From assembly GCF_003369915.1 (NCBI RefSeq), contig NC_046675.1:24738001-24802000 (forward strand): a DNA stretch of 64,000 bases, read 5' to 3'. The stretch comes from Drosophila miranda. Its lineage: Eukaryota; Arthropoda; Insecta; Diptera; Drosophilidae. Position 1 is the first letter of the stretch. Every line of letters begins with the position of its first letter. Shown in pieces: positions 25,201 to 39,024 of the stretch. Both the position numbers and the translations under genes were made by a program. The notes below the pieces were generated by a model. The model was not told where the DNA came from. It searched no databases and saw only the letters and a program-made list of their open reading frames with translations.

Positions 25201-25948
25201 GCTGCCCAGCGTAAAATCTCCACTGCCTCGAGACGCTCCCACGACTTTATGCCACTGGACGAGCTGCTCAACACTTCTATGAACCAAATCAGCAGCGACA
25301 CTGTTACGACCATTTCCCACTTTGGTCGCAGCGTTTCCATGCAGGAGGATGACGAGGCGGAACTGGCGGCCAGAGGCGACTTCTCTGCCCAGGTTGCCCA
25401 GCTGCACGCCACCAAAGAGCAGCTGGGCATACAGGAGAGTCGTGTCAAGCATTTGACCTCCCTGCTGGCCGAAAACGAACAGGATCTGGCCAAGTTGACA
25501 CAAATGAATGATATGCTCAAGGAGGAGCTGCGCCGGCAGGAGCGATCCGAGGAGCGGGAGCAGCATATGCATAATTCCGAGTACTTGAAGAACGTCTTCT
25601 TAAAGGTAAATTGATATTATCTTTATATTTCTAAAGTGATTGGTTGAAAATCTATGAAATTTCAGTTCCTTACCTTGAATAATGCGGATGAGCGTCAGCG
25701 TTTGGTGCCTGTGCTTAATACCATTCTCCGCCTGAGCCGCAACGAGATGGAGATGCTCAACTGCGTTGCCAAAGGACAAAAGGGTGACTATCCTCTGAAT
25801 ATATATGCAAGATTTGTAGTTAATCGTTTACTTCGTTTCTATTTCAGTGTCCAATGATGGTAATAATCGCAGCTGGACTGGCTTCCTCACAGCGTGGAGC
25901 GGAGGCGGCGGCAGCAGCGGTGGAGGCCAAAATGGGAACAGTTCTTAA
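22292..25948 (+). CDS. GCC185: GRIP-domain golgin, GCC185/GCC2 type
   Basis: Long coiled-coil tether of the trans-Golgi network that captures endosome-derived vesicles. Exons 22292-22324, 22387-22486, 22538-25605, 25666-25783 and 25848-25948 join in frame to 1139 residues. Residues from about 30 to 1000 are heptad-rich Glu/Gln/Lys/Leu coiled coil, interrupted near 830-900 by a Ser/Asp-containing less helical stretch. A GRIP domain (about 1056-1105) holds EYLKNVFLKF and ends NCVAKG; its conserved tyrosine is at about 1060, the residue that family members use to bind small GTPases. After GRIP a tail SNDGNNRSWTGFLTAW and a Gly/Ser run close the protein. The GRIP domain is split over exons 3 and 4 and the tail lies in exon 5. 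The sequence converges tail-to-tail with DCAF12 (797 bp between stops). Confidence 0.92.
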
Positions 25949-26089
25949 ATATTTTTGTTGATGGTATTATCGCCTGTTGTATGATGGGAGGACACTCTAT
26001 AACATTGGCCAGTTCTGTATCATAAATGTGCTGTAAATCTTGTACAATTCCTTTTGTATAAACGTATTTTAAAATTGTCCGTTTGATTG

Positions 26090-26095
26090 TTTATT
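26090..26095 (-). terminator. Possible distal polyadenylation signal of DCAF12
   Basis: AATAAA on the minus strand 650 nt past the DCAF12 stop. If it is used, the 3' end would reach to within 150 nt of the GCC185 stop and overlap its 3' UTR in antisense. No nearer canonical site was seen. Confidence 0.25.
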
Positions 26096-26744
26096 GTATA
26101 CCATACTTTATACTGTACTGTATTCATATATCCATTGTATTGAGCGCCATATACAGCACTCTATGAGCAATATACACACAATTGGAGATTCCTTGTTGTT
26201 TTTTTAAAATTAATCCAGCCGAGAGTTTGTTTAATTTGAAATTCTATTACCATATAGATCAGACTATAAATCAATGCTAGCGTTGTCTATTACTTAGTTT
26301 CGTATTACGTTTATCGTATGTACTAAATATATATATAAACTATATATAAATAGGATCGGTAATTATGCATACAATTAAATTTACTAACTGTGTATATTGT
26401 TCACACAGGAATACATCATTTATACATATATAATTAAAACACGATGAATTAAAACCAAAAATAATAACCATGAGGAATCAAGTAAAACAGAATCAATTTG
26501 GGGAATTCGGGACCGAAGCCAGCTTTCCCCCGACTTGTTCAGTCAAAATCTTTAGGTGAACTAATTTAGTTCTGACTATGTAATATATAACTAATCGTTT
26601 GCTTATTTTAAAAACGATGAACCGGCCAATTGCCTGCCAAAGTTTGAGCGAAGAAATCAAAGATCACAAATCAACAAATTACTTTAAATTTAAACGCTAA
26701 TCAGTTTGCTGAGCCCCGGAGTACCACATTCCGTAGTATACTTT

Positions 26745-28335
<1,591 letters not shown>

Positions 28336-28596
28336 CTTGTGGGCGTTTTACTTCGTCCAAATTAAGCGTTTCCTCTATAAATTGATTCTGTTCTCCATTG
28401 TCTAAACAAAAATGGTGGTGCGTAAAATAGGGCTGCAAAACAATCGGTGGCACTATCGATAATATGGTCGATGATTTTTCTTCAGCAACACAGATATTTA
28501 CTCTATCGATGCATGCCCAACTATCGTTTGTAGAGATGGACATCCATCAGCTGTTTGAGTTTTCACAAACAAACATTTTATTGCTTGTAAATAAAA
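28336..28596. promoter_or_regulatory. Bidirectional DRE promoter of DCAF12 and Spt3
   Basis: Between the divergent start codons lie TATCGATA at 28454-28461 (a perfect DNA-replication-related element) and TATCGATG at 28504-28511, plus an ACTATCG half-site near 28521. DREF binding to such sites drives housekeeping genes in Drosophila. No TATA box is seen. Confidence 0.75.
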
Positions 28597-29757
28597 ATGA
28601 ATCACAATACAAAACGCGTAATGCGACAGAATTCGGTATGCATTTTAACCAACGACTTGGCCTCGTCGCCGGTGATGCTAGCACCCACACCGCCCTCGGC
28701 CCCCACCACCCCCCAGCTGCAGACCGTAGAGGACATCAAACCGATTCATGTTCAACGCCAGGTCATCCTGCTGCAGAGCGGAAACATAGCTCAGACCCCG
28801 GCTCCGCCACACGGTGCTGCGCCGCAACATGCTAATATGGCCGCACCCAGTGCCGTCAATGCCAACAGTGTGGGAAACCCTCCGGTACAAGACGATGCTC
28901 CCGTCTCGCTGCTCACGGAGATTGCCGACATAATGCGCAGCTTTGGCGACAGCGATCAGCCACGCACGGCCAGCGTTAAGCTGGTGGAACAGATCCTCCA
29001 GCAGCAGCTGAGGGGCATCTTCAACGAGGCGTCTCTGGTGGCCATGCGCCGCAAACAGAATCCGTGTCCCTCGCAGGCCGACTTTGAGTTTCTCATGCGC
29101 AATCATCTGGTAAAGATTGCCCGCATGCGGAAGCACCTCAAGGATATGCGTATACTAAAGCGATTCCTCAGCATTAGGACGGGGAGGCAGGACTTTATGG
29201 ACGACCTGGAGCAGCAGGAGGAGGATGAGGAACTGGCCATCGAAGTGCACGAGCTACACGATGAGGACCGCATGCGGCGCCTGTTCCGAGCCGACCGCAT
29301 CTCTCAGATCCTCACCGGCCAGCAGTACCTGGAGTTCAACGAGGCCCGCAAGACTTCCTTCTACTGCCGCCACGGCGAGAAGATAAAGAACAAGTTCCGA
29401 CGCTTCCTGGACCTGCCCGCTGATCTGCGCATCCCCACACCCACCATGAACATCCTGGCGTATTTGGCTCACGAAACTATTGCCGCAATTGTCGATTACT
29501 CGATTCTTACACGCCTGAACTCGGACAATCGAGCCACTGAGCCGTACAGTCGGGTGACCTCGGCCGGCGGCAGTCCTGCCATGATGCATGTGTGTCCCGA
29601 GGTCACACAGGGTCGAGGCATGGAGGTGGTGAAGCCCATCAGCGTCCAGGAAATACATGAGGCTATGCGTCGCTTTCGGCAGATGAGTAGTCGCAAGATT
29701 GGTCGCTATCGGAATTCCTGCGACATTGATTTTAGAAGGAGCTTTTTAGCAATTTAA
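28597..29757 (+). CDS. Spt3: SAGA subunit Spt3 (SUPT3H family)
   Basis: Histone-fold subunit of the SAGA co-activator that helps place TBP at promoters. It is a single uninterrupted frame of 386 residues with no intron, close to the fly family length. Residues 1-100 are a Ser/Pro/Ala-rich, probably disordered lead. A histone-fold block follows (about 103-190: LLTEIADIMRSFGD, VEQILQQQLRGI, MRNHLVKIARM). The acidic patch EQQEEDEELAIE and the C-terminal Spt3 region (YLEFNEARKTSFYCRHG, FRRFLDLP, LAYLAHETIAAIVDY, ISVQEIHEAMRRF) complete it. The start at 28597 is preferred over the internal ATG at 28621. AATAAA lies 118 nt downstream at 29875-29880. It shares its promoter with DCAF12. Confidence 0.9.
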   Translation: MNHNTKRVMRQNSVCILTNDLASSPVMLAPTPPSAPTTPQLQTVEDIKPIHVQRQVILLQSGNIAQTPAPPHGAAPQHANMAAPSAVNANSVGNPPVQDDAPVSLLTEIADIMRSFGDSDQPRTASVKLVEQILQQQLRGIFNEASLVAMRRKQNPCPSQADFEFLMRNHLVKIARMRKHLKDMRILKRFLSIRTGRQDFMDDLEQQEEDEELAIEVHELHDEDRMRRLFRADRISQILTGQQYLEFNEARKTSFYCRHGEKIKNKFRRFLDLPADLRIPTPTMNILAYLAHETIAAIVDYSILTRLNSDNRATEPYSRVTSAGGSPAMMHVCPEVTQGRGMEVVKPISVQEIHEAMRRFRQMSSRKIGRYRNSCDIDFRRSFLAI

Positions 29758-29874
29758 AAATTATTATAAAAGATGAAAGGAGCAGTAAACGAGTAAACAA
29801 CCGATGGATAATTATTGCTTAAATTTCAAAACATTTACGCTCAATTTTATTGGAAAAGGAATCTTTAAGGAATT

Positions 29875-29880
29875 AATAAA
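29875..29880 (+). terminator. Spt3 polyadenylation signal
   Basis: Canonical AATAAA about 120 nt past the Spt3 stop codon. Confidence 0.6.
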
Positions 29881-31336
29881 AGATACTCAAGCAAAATCCC
29901 TCGAACTTCTTACGAGTTTTCATGTACTTGTAGTTCATTCTCCTTTCACATGTGTGCTGTATGTACAATGTACATATGGCTATCCATAAATCCATATATG
30001 TAGGCTTCATTTAAGCAACAATGGCGCAGAATTTCCGTGAAACTTCGCCCCTCTCCGTTAACCGTCGTGGAGAGTCGATAAATTGAAACGGTAAACGATG
30101 TTGAAACAGGCACCGACAGATAAATAAAAGCGCAATAAAGAAATTTGCCGCACTCATACAAACACATACAGGAACACAAACGAAAGAATGCCAAAAGACA
30201 GACAAAAAAAAAAACAACAAAGGCAACAAGGAGCCATGCTGCCACGATGCCGCAGGAGCAGAAAAATGCAGCAGAGAGAAGGCGTTAAGAGAAGCAGCCC
30301 GCGAGAACGCACTTAATAATCAACTTCCTATTGTGCATACAAATGTGTGTGTGAGTGCGAGTGCGAGTTCGCGTGTGAGAGAGGAAGAGAGGAAGAGAGT
30401 GAGAAATGGATGAAGATCTGGCTGACCTGACAGAGATGCGAATTTGTTTTTTGACTTCAACAATACATTCTGACCTTAACTTTTCAGTCACTAACTAATT
30501 TTAAATTCGATTTTCTTGCTAATATGTTACTTGGCTCGGAAGATAAACTGCTTGCTAAGGATATGGAACCAAACCTTCAGATTTCAGCGATGTACTGCTT
30601 GCAATATAGGATAATTTACTTTTATGTTGCACAGCTTGAACTACTAAGTATGTATCCAAGATACATTCTACAGATTCTATATACACGCATGTATTTAAAC
30701 GAGTGGATCCGGCTATAGCTACACAATTTAGTTCATAAATCTCATATTGAACAAAACAACCCAACTCTACTGGTTCCGCTCTGTGCTATCCCTTTGCCAA
30801 AGGCAGAGTAGAGGCAGTGTCTGCAGTAAATGGAAGAGGAGAGGAATGCGGCTGCCATTCTTCTTAGACTGCTTGAGCATCCCCTGCTCTCACTCTGTCC
30901 TCCTCTCTGGCTAAACGCTTAATGTTGATTGCTTTCTGCTGCAACTGTAAATTCAACGGCACATTATTCTTAATCGATTGCTCATACGCTTAACGAGCAG
31001 GTCGGGGCCCCGGGGACTCTCGTTCCGACCAAGTCAAAAGGCTCCTCGATGGCCAGTTAATGAAAACAAGCTGCCTGTGACGAAATTAAGCCAAAAAACT
31101 TGTTTCTTTTTCTCTCTTATGCTCCTTGTGTTATTCTTTCCTCCCAACCTCCTCATTGACAGACTCTCTCCCGCTTAATGTTACAAAATTTGCATTTCAT
31201 GCGGCTCTTCGCATTCTCCCCACCATTCAGCCCCATCATCATCATCATGATGGTCGTCGTCCTCGTCCTTGTCCTCCTCGACGGCGTCGTCATCTCTTCG
31301 TATTGTCAAGTCACGTAGCCAATTTCCAGGCAGGCT

Positions 31337-31950
31337 AAAGTCAATATGCCCCAAACCCAGATGACAGAGTTTTCCCTCAACTTCTCTTAAAGAGGAGGAA
31401 CAAATTATAGACAAAGAGTATACTAAAATATATGAACCGTTTACCAAAACGATGTCTCATTGCAAGCGGAAACTTTGAAGGTCAGATAGTTTTGGCGGGT
31501 AATAATCCTTTAAACAATGTATTCATATGTTGAGCAGCCCTTTTATTGAAAAGCTAAGCAGGGTGCGGAAGAACAGTCTCCACATTGTCCTACTCCTCAG
31601 AGTGCGTCTGCCTGACTGCTTTTAATATTCGCCAGATGAGACATTCGCTTCGATTAAAGAAGAGGAACAAATTATAGACAAGGAATACATTATATGAATG
31701 AGGATAATCCGTTTACCGAAGGATGTCTTTTTGAAAAAGAAACTTGCCAACGGAAACTTTGAAGGTCGCTTATGTAGTTTGGAGTGGCAATAATCCTTTA
31801 AACAATGTATTCAAATGTGTGTGCAGCAGGGAATATAGAGTGGAAAAGTGCCCACATTGTGCAGCCTCCTGAGGCTTTGCCACTTTTCTTCTTTGCTTCT
31901 GAGTAAAGTCAAAATGCCCCAAAAACCAAGATGACACTGTGGCCTTCACT
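31337..31950. repeat. Diverged tandem duplication, unit about 267-290 bp, just over two copies
   Basis: Copy 1 runs from about 31337 and copy 2 from about 31633, with a partial third start at about 31902. Shared blocks include AGGAACAAATTATAGACAA at 31396 and 31663, CGGAAACTTTGAAGGTC in both, AATAATCCTTTAAACAATGT at 31501 and 31789, CCACATTGT in both, and AAGTCAATATGCCCC/AAGTCAAAATGCCCC at 31340 and 31904. Spacing varies because of indels. There is no coding capacity and no transposon ends. Confidence 0.75.
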
Positions 31951-32487
31951 GTGACATATAGATATAAGAATATTCATAAAATTACAATAAAAAATGCTGT
32001 AGTTTATTTATTTGCTACAAATTTAAGAAAATGTTCCACATATTCCTCCAAGATTCCTTCTACAACTCTTCTGCGCCTCAGGCTGTCAATACGAGAATTG
32101 CAATTAGATATTTTGGAAAATCCGTTCATCTGAACTTTTTTAATTACTTTCACTTTGGCCGAAAACTTGCTGACGTCAGTCCAAGGCAATTTGTCCCAAT
32201 AGAAGCAGCCACCTCTCCAAGAAGCCTTCTCCATTAACAGATGCCAAGGGCCGGACCAAACAAGGACCAAGAAAAAAGCAGAAACAAAAACAGTCTTAGA
32301 GATAGACGCATATTACACGGCCTTTTAATTTGAAACCGACTTGAATTGTGTTGACACAAGTACTCGGGCTAAATACGTATGTACTCGAAGGTATGTGTGT
32401 ACGCCGGAGCGCTGGTCTTATTCAAAATGAATGAGATTAGACGCCACCAGCAGGCAGACGGACGGGGGATCCCCATTGCGCCCACTT

Positions 32488-32577
32488 TATAAGCTCAGCC
32501 GGAGGCGCCCATGTTCCGTAGTCAGAGCTGGAGACGCTTTCATGGTCATACCACTCTGTGGGAGTCTCACACTAGGT
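32488..32577 (+). promoter_or_regulatory. Orphan TATA box and possible first exon
   Basis: TATAAG at 32488 is followed about 35 bp later by AGTCAGAG, an ATG at 32542 and a donor-like CTAG|gtgaga at 32575/32576. The 11 codons read MVIPLCGSLTL, compatible with the start of a signal peptide. I found no convincing second exon downstream, so this may be chance or the head of a small or non-coding transcript. Confidence 0.2.
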
Positions 32578-33053
32578 GAGAACTCAAAGAAAACTCTCTT
32601 CATTTAATTAGTAAAGTGGCAAAAACAATTCAATATTGGATGAAATATCAAAATACTTGACCTACTTACCCATCGGCGATTTAATTAGCCCTAAAGGTAA
32701 CAATTTACGTGCAGAATTGTTGAACTAAATTAAGTTTTATTGGAGTGGAGCAACAGCATATACTCGTATACTCGTGTCTTCAAACGCTAACGAAGGATTA
32801 AAAACCATCAGTAGAGTTACTTATGGTTTATGTGAAGCGTTATTTATTTATGTTTTATTTGATGCGAAGATTTTGTTCGTAGATAGATTGATAATGACTA
32901 CATATACATATGTATGTAGGTCCATCCATATAAATATGTATTCTAGCTATAAATAATAAAACATTAGCATTCAAATTGTGGATACCACAGATTATTTTAT
33001 GATAGACTATATTATTTTATTTTTATTTATGATGCATTGTACTATATATGCAC

Positions 33054-33341
33054 GCACTGAGAGAAAAGTGGCATAGTAAAATAGGGTCCACACATATTAA
33101 AATTAAACAAGTGATTTTTAGATATATTACACCAAAAATATTCATTTTAAACAGGAAATATATTCAATTTAAATATTAAATATATTTAAAACTAGTATGA
33201 ATTATATTTACAACCAATATTTTCATAGTAAAGTTAAAACGTAAGTGAAAACACATTAATTTTAATATTTCCACTCTCTGGGAAAATATAATGTCATCTA
33301 AGTGTAAATATTAAAATGTCAGGCCATTTTTCACTCGGTGC
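33054..33341. mobile_element. AT-rich element with imperfect terminal inverted repeats
   Basis: The left end GCACTGAGAGAAAAGTGGC (33054-33072) and the reverse complement of the right end (33323-33341), GCACCGAGTGAAAAATGGC, agree at 16 of 19 positions. The 288-bp body is strongly AT-rich and non-coding. The ends resemble those of the 17570-17729 element, suggesting a small non-autonomous DNA-transposon family or a recurrent structured motif. Confidence 0.45.
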
Positions 33342-36300
33342 ATTTAATATTATCTACAAATAGAGAGCAAATGCATTACATTTACATTTAATATACATAA
33401 TATTAATATTTTAATACAATTTTCGTTAATTTCCCAAATGTTCCCAAAAACGATGTATTTCTGTTTCCATCTTCGGATATACTACTTTTTACGATCAAAC
33501 AAATTCAAATTTCTCTAAAACTGGGAACAGTCATAGCCCAAACGGTTAACATGGGAACACATTGTGAGAACAGACATGCGCACTCCCTGATGGGAACAGC
33601 ATGCAACAGTTTGCCTCTAAAAATCAAAACACAAAATCAGCGAAACTCATCCGAAATGCCGAATTGAAATAGGAATGGAAACGGAATACATACGCCCGAG
33701 AACTGTGTTGTAGATGCTGGAACATGAAACGAACCATTGCCAGTCGGGGCTGTGGGGTTACATCATCAGGCAATGAAATTAAATGAGACCGTAGGATAGG
33801 ACGAGGATGAGACCGGACCCGAACTGAAGACCAGGAGCAATGAGTACATGCTGTCTGTGTGATCTCATTGTGGTTTTTGTGGTAGACATGACCAATCGAA
33901 ACTTTGAATAAATATTGGAGGTGGATGCAAAGATATTAGCTGGATTAGCAAGAAATGGGCAACAAATAGATGGCTTTTTCTTCGCACAAGCCGGGGGTCC
34001 AACAACTGAAGGACTTCACGATAATCAGATAAGGCTTAACCACCACAAATGGTAGATAATTATATGTAAATTCCTATGTATGTATACGAGTAAGTGCAGA
34101 AAAATCAGATAACCGCAAAATCCATTGAAAGTTATCACAGACTTAAAATATTTTTAAATTTCCTTCACTTGCACTTCAATCGTATTCACTAGCTATTCAA
34201 TGGCGTTTTTAGTTACTTTATTTATTTGTCGTTTTTGAATTTTATTTGAAACATTTTTATCGATGCTTTATATCTCATTATTGATTGCTTGGGGAGAGAA
34301 AAAAATTAAGGACAAAGAACAAAACTTTTCTGCGGGCGGCACAAAACTGAGAGGAGTCGTAACCTCAAAGTTGGTTGCACTTTTGTTTGAATTTTCTTGG
34401 CTCTTTCATGCTCCTGTGGCCGCGTAAAGTTTTCTATGCCCTTTCAGAGGGTATTAGAACTTACCTTAGAAGTTTGCCACGCAAAAGAGAATTTATTTAA
34501 TGTTATTTCCTGTCTCTTATATTCTTTTCCAAGGAAAAATAGGTCTTACGTCTTAGCGTTCTATAGTTTTATCAAAACTAAACATAATGTCACAAAGGAT
34601 ATTCAAGGGTATTCAAGGTTCAACGCCTCGAACTTCGCATATAACCTTTCTATACCGTTTTTTCCAAGCTCTGTCTCTCTGTGACTTTTTATATGGGAGG
34701 CGGATGGCGTATGAGTACCCCTTTGCCCTTCAGTGGCAGCTGCTTTAAAACTTTTGATGCTCTTCATACATATGCTACATGTGTACTTTTAAGAGCCGTC
34801 GGATGAACTTTCCCCCCGTCTAGCAGGAAAGGGCGGGCTTGGGCTTGGAGATGTTATATGTGGTCCGTGGGTGCCCGTGGGGCAGGGACCTGTCTGTCAA
34901 AGTTTTAATGTGTGGCTGCCTAATTTGCTGTGAAAACTGATTTGCACACAATCAAGAAGGCTGTTGAGTTTCCGTCTCTTGTCGTAACTCCCCCATTGAG
35001 GTTAAGGTTGTCACTGAGGCTGATTATTAACCATCATTAAATTGTTTAATTATTCTCTATGACTTGTTGTGCTGTGTTTTGTGGATTAATTATGTCAGTC
35101 GAATGTTTACAAAAGCCCCATGAATTTGCATGATATCCATTTAATTAACAATTACAAAGTGAGCTCATTTAATCAATGCTCAAAATAATTAATAGAACAC
35201 ACAGAAGCTTCCATTGTTTTGCTCGACATTTGATGCACTTTGTTGTTTGCTGAGTGGTCAAAGCGGAAAAACCAGCGGGAATTATATGGTTTAGTATTTT
35301 GACAGTGGTTTCAGGTACATCTTTTTTTGTGGTACCCTCTTTGATGGACAATAACTGCAAATATATGAAATTTCAAGAATTCTATAGCCTAAAATTTCTT
35401 GGTGTGGGATTTCAGTCCTGGTAAAAATCTATACAGCCCTTGATATACCCTTGATTTCTGCGAGTATAGGGTATAACAAATTAACACGCCCTGCCACCTT
35501 CAAGTGTCTGACAGAAACGAAAGCAGAGCAAAGAGCAAGCTTCTCCTTCAGGTACGAAAGAGACAGCTTCAAATGGAATATTGCCAAAGCAACGCTGGGT
35601 CTGACGTTTCTTCTTTCACCTTCTTTCCCACTTTCCTTCTACTTTCCATTCCTTCTGTTTGTCGTCGCTGCTTATTACGTTTATTTGCATTGCTTTATCC
35701 GCGGGCGCGACAGAGTAGCGAGGAGAGCTGATTGCAAATAAAGGAGCTAAAAAAGTGTAAAAAAGTAAAGTCGTTTCAAAGTGACTATTGGGATAAAATA
35801 TACCATCAAATACTAGGTACAGAAATATAACAATGGCATTTACCATATAAAAACGCATGTCGCAGAACTAAATTCCATTTGATAAAGCAATATTTATGCG
35901 ACTAAAACCGCATCAAACAATATCGGAACCACACATCCATGTGAATACTCGTAAACCCATATAAACCCATTTCAATTGTTTGCTTTATTTCTTGTCAAAT
36001 TGCGCTTTTCCAATAGAAAAACACACAGAAACACAAACAGATAAAGCAGCGCTCAATGTTATTTAATATTCAATCAAATCTAAAATTCATATTTACCGAA
36101 TGTTCCACCGATTGCCACATTATGCGTCTTGAATTGATATCTCCCACAATGGCTTACACGACTGTCCGGACCTGGATCTGCTGAATTATGCAGTCCTTGT
36201 GGTTGCTCTGCCTCTGATAAACTTGAATGAAAATTAGTTGTAAAATCTGCTCCAGTCCATGCCGATGTCCACTTTAAAGCCAACACAGCTGACCCCTGAA

Positions 36301-37041
36301 TATGTAATGAGGTCATATTGTGTGGGCGGGTCCGAGCGTAGGAATAAATAAATGACGAGCCATCGTAAATTCCTAGACTATGGACAAGGGCCAGGGAATC
36401 GTTGGCCAGGGCCAGATTATTAATATTTTCCATATCGCTTTTGTGCGATTTAATACTTTGTTTGAGTTCTTCAAAAGTGAGACCCCCAGACCCACACAAT
36501 ATCCCACATATAGCGCCACCAGGGCCAACTGTGGGCGTATGGGCGAGTTACAACAATGGCCGGTTGATGATTGCAGCTGGCGCAAGGGCATAAAATAAAT
36601 CAACTCGGAGACTGAGTCCGAGACCGGGACCGAGCCGAGAATAAAACTCAACGTCCACATGCAGACCACATCTTCAGTAATGAAGGGTGGACGTGAGGAA
36701 AACATATGCCCATCCTACTCCGAGTCAATGGTTCCTGTGCCAGTCTCAATCCAACAAAGAACCATCTACAGCTGGCTCCAATGCTCAAATATATGGAGGG
36801 GTACGACAAGTCGGGAGTGGCCAGCCGGCTCTCCATCCCCAGAATCCCACTAACAATGGCAGGGGTCGGTGCAGGCTGGCTTAATGAGTGTAAGCCACAA
36901 AATCAACGAGTTAAATCGAGTAAAGAATGAAGCTGGAGCATGAAAGCACTACACGGAGAGAAAGTTTTCAATATTTAAGAAATTCTTCTAAAAGCTAAAG
37001 AGGAAACTCTTCAAATGCCAGCTCAAAGCTATGGTTGATAT

Positions 37042-37063
37042 AAAAAAAAAAAAAAAAAAAAAA
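37042..37063. repeat. Poly-A run of 22
   Basis: Uninterrupted homopolymer in non-coding DNA. No LINE or retrogene body is seen next to it. Confidence 0.9.
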
Positions 37064-37943
37064 GTTCTTCTAAAATACTCTCGGAAAATACATTACCTCA
37101 GGGAAGTTCCACATTGTTTGGCAATCTGGTAATTGGCTTAAACCACGATAAAATACGAGTGCTCTGTTCAAATATTAAAGAAATTCCTACATTTCATACC
37201 TATCCTCGAGATTCTCATAGAGCGTCGGTTAAGTGACATTAAGAGAGTGGAAGGTTGAGGCAATTAGCGACTCGGAAGGCATATGTCTCCAAGAATGGAA
37301 TGTGGAGCTAAATTTCACTTCGAGAGCTCAAGAAATGTATTAGTGAGCGTAAATAATTAGTGTTGAATTCTACAATCAGTTGATTGATTTGATAAATAAA
37401 TTTGTTGAGCCATCAAATGGATTGGAATGGAAATCTAATTGGATTTCTGAAGAGGAGGTGCAAATATTGTAACGAAGATTAATTATTACATCAATAAGTA
37501 CGAGTATTGAATTGTGTAGCGCTTGTAGAAATTGTGCAGTCAGAAATAACGATCCAAAAGGGTTGACAGAACCAGAAAGAGGCCTCAACTCGTTTGTGGT
37601 CTGCGGCTGGTTGATTTACGACGACAGACTGTCATAATGTCGCATTCGCAAATTGTTAATAAAGCTGGAATGGAATTGACATTAAAGGCAGACACGCAGG
37701 AAGGCAGCAAATCAATTTGTCAATAGCAATCAATGCGTTTTTAAAGCACTAAAGCGGGAAAGGAAAGCGCTGCCAACCCGTTAAACTTTTAATTCCATTT
37801 TGGACATCGAGACCGACCGACAAATAAATCAAAGTCAGCCAAGGGTCTCGCTCGGGAGCGGCAGCGGCAGCTGCAGCATCGAATGAATTAAAAGTACCAA
37901 CAGACAGACAAACAAACAAACAGTGGGACAAACAAACATATTC

Positions 37944-37970
37944 GTATATATATATATATACATATATATG
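37944..37970. repeat. TA-rich microsatellite
   Basis: A run of alternating TA, then CATATATATG. Simple repeat without other features. Confidence 0.8.
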
Positions 37971-39024
37971 TACCTATGGATGTACATATAGGAAAAGTTT
38001 TCAATTTCGTTACAGTTGCGGCCGTGATTTAAATGCCCCAACTGCTGCTACTGCAGAATATACGAGCTCTTTGGGTCTGGGTCTGGGTTCTGGCCGTCCG
38101 GTTCGACGGCTCCCCTACCAAATCCGCAAATAAATTCACGAAATATAAAAGAAAATCACATAAATTTTGTCGCTGGCATCCATAATTTGAACAATCATTT
38201 AGACATAACATAAATATAAATGCATTTTGTCTAAAATGTTTGCTACAATTTCGATTTGAAAGTGTGTGCATTCGATTGAAATTAAATGCAATTGTTTTTT
38301 TATGGCCAATTCCGTGCTCTCTGACCCTTCGTCAGACTTCATACCCCACTTCACTCCACTGCGGATGCCCTCCCAGGCGGGCGATAAACCATAGTCTATG
38401 GATTTTTAAAAATGGCTTGCATTTGAGATTAACGACATTCGCCGTATTTATAGGCAAAATGTTGATACGGTGCCAGGGACAACACTTGGCCAAGCCACTT
38501 TGGTGGGGTCACATTGGTCGTGCACAGTGCACGAGATGTCTGATGTGTGTGCGTCCTACAGTGGGCCATACCTGGTGAATTTTGGCTAAAAGGCGATATG
38601 GCTTTTCAATTGAAACCTGTTTAATTTGATTCAATTATTAATACAAAACCCAAGCGAAATTTTATTGTGATTATAGAAAGAACAAATAATATGTTAGGTC
38701 CACTGTAAATCTGCTTGAATATTTATTTGTTTTTGTGTGTTTGCCGCTTGCACTCTTTTGGCTCGACTTTCTCTTCCCCGTTTGCAAAACGAAACAAGAA
38801 ACCAAACAAGACCAAAGACCAACAAAAAAAATCGACGAACAAAAAGGGAGCAAATCGGGGCGGAACGGAACACATTTCATAAATCTTCTCCCCGATTGAG
38901 CACAGCTACGACAGTTTTCGAATTTGTTGGTGTTTTTTGCTGTGCTTTTTCACGTTTCTCCTGCTTTATTTTTCCGCTAGTTTAAAATGCTTAGCAGCCC
39001 TCTGGACTCTTCCTTGCTCTACCG

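Larger units (their letters stand above)
29881..39024. other. Nine-kb gene desert between Spt3 and the stomatin array
   Basis: No coding gene is supported; frames such as 36080-36499 (minus, 139 codons) have no domain and overlap frames of equal quality on the other strand. The content is a tandem duplication (31337-31950), an orphan promoter/exon candidate (32488-32577), an AT-rich inverted-repeat element (33054-33341), a 22-A run (37042-37063) and TA repeats (37944-37970). Long intergenic DNA like this usually holds enhancers. Confidence 0.45.

Noticed and set aside
22503-25572. Multiple minus-strand frames of 60-146 codons opposite GCC185
   Set aside because: Ser/Leu/Cys-rich antisense shadows of the coiled-coil coding exon.
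34436-34456. CCCTTTCAGAGGGTATT hairpin (also CCCTTTAAGAGGGTA near 55387 and GGGTATAAC near 35469)
   Set aside because: Short hairpins of this type occur at Helitron-like ends in flies, but here there is no adjacent element body, so no mobile element is called.
36080-36499. 139-codon frame on the minus strand
   Set aside because: No domain and no supporting promoter, splice or poly(A) signals; overlapped by other frames of similar length.
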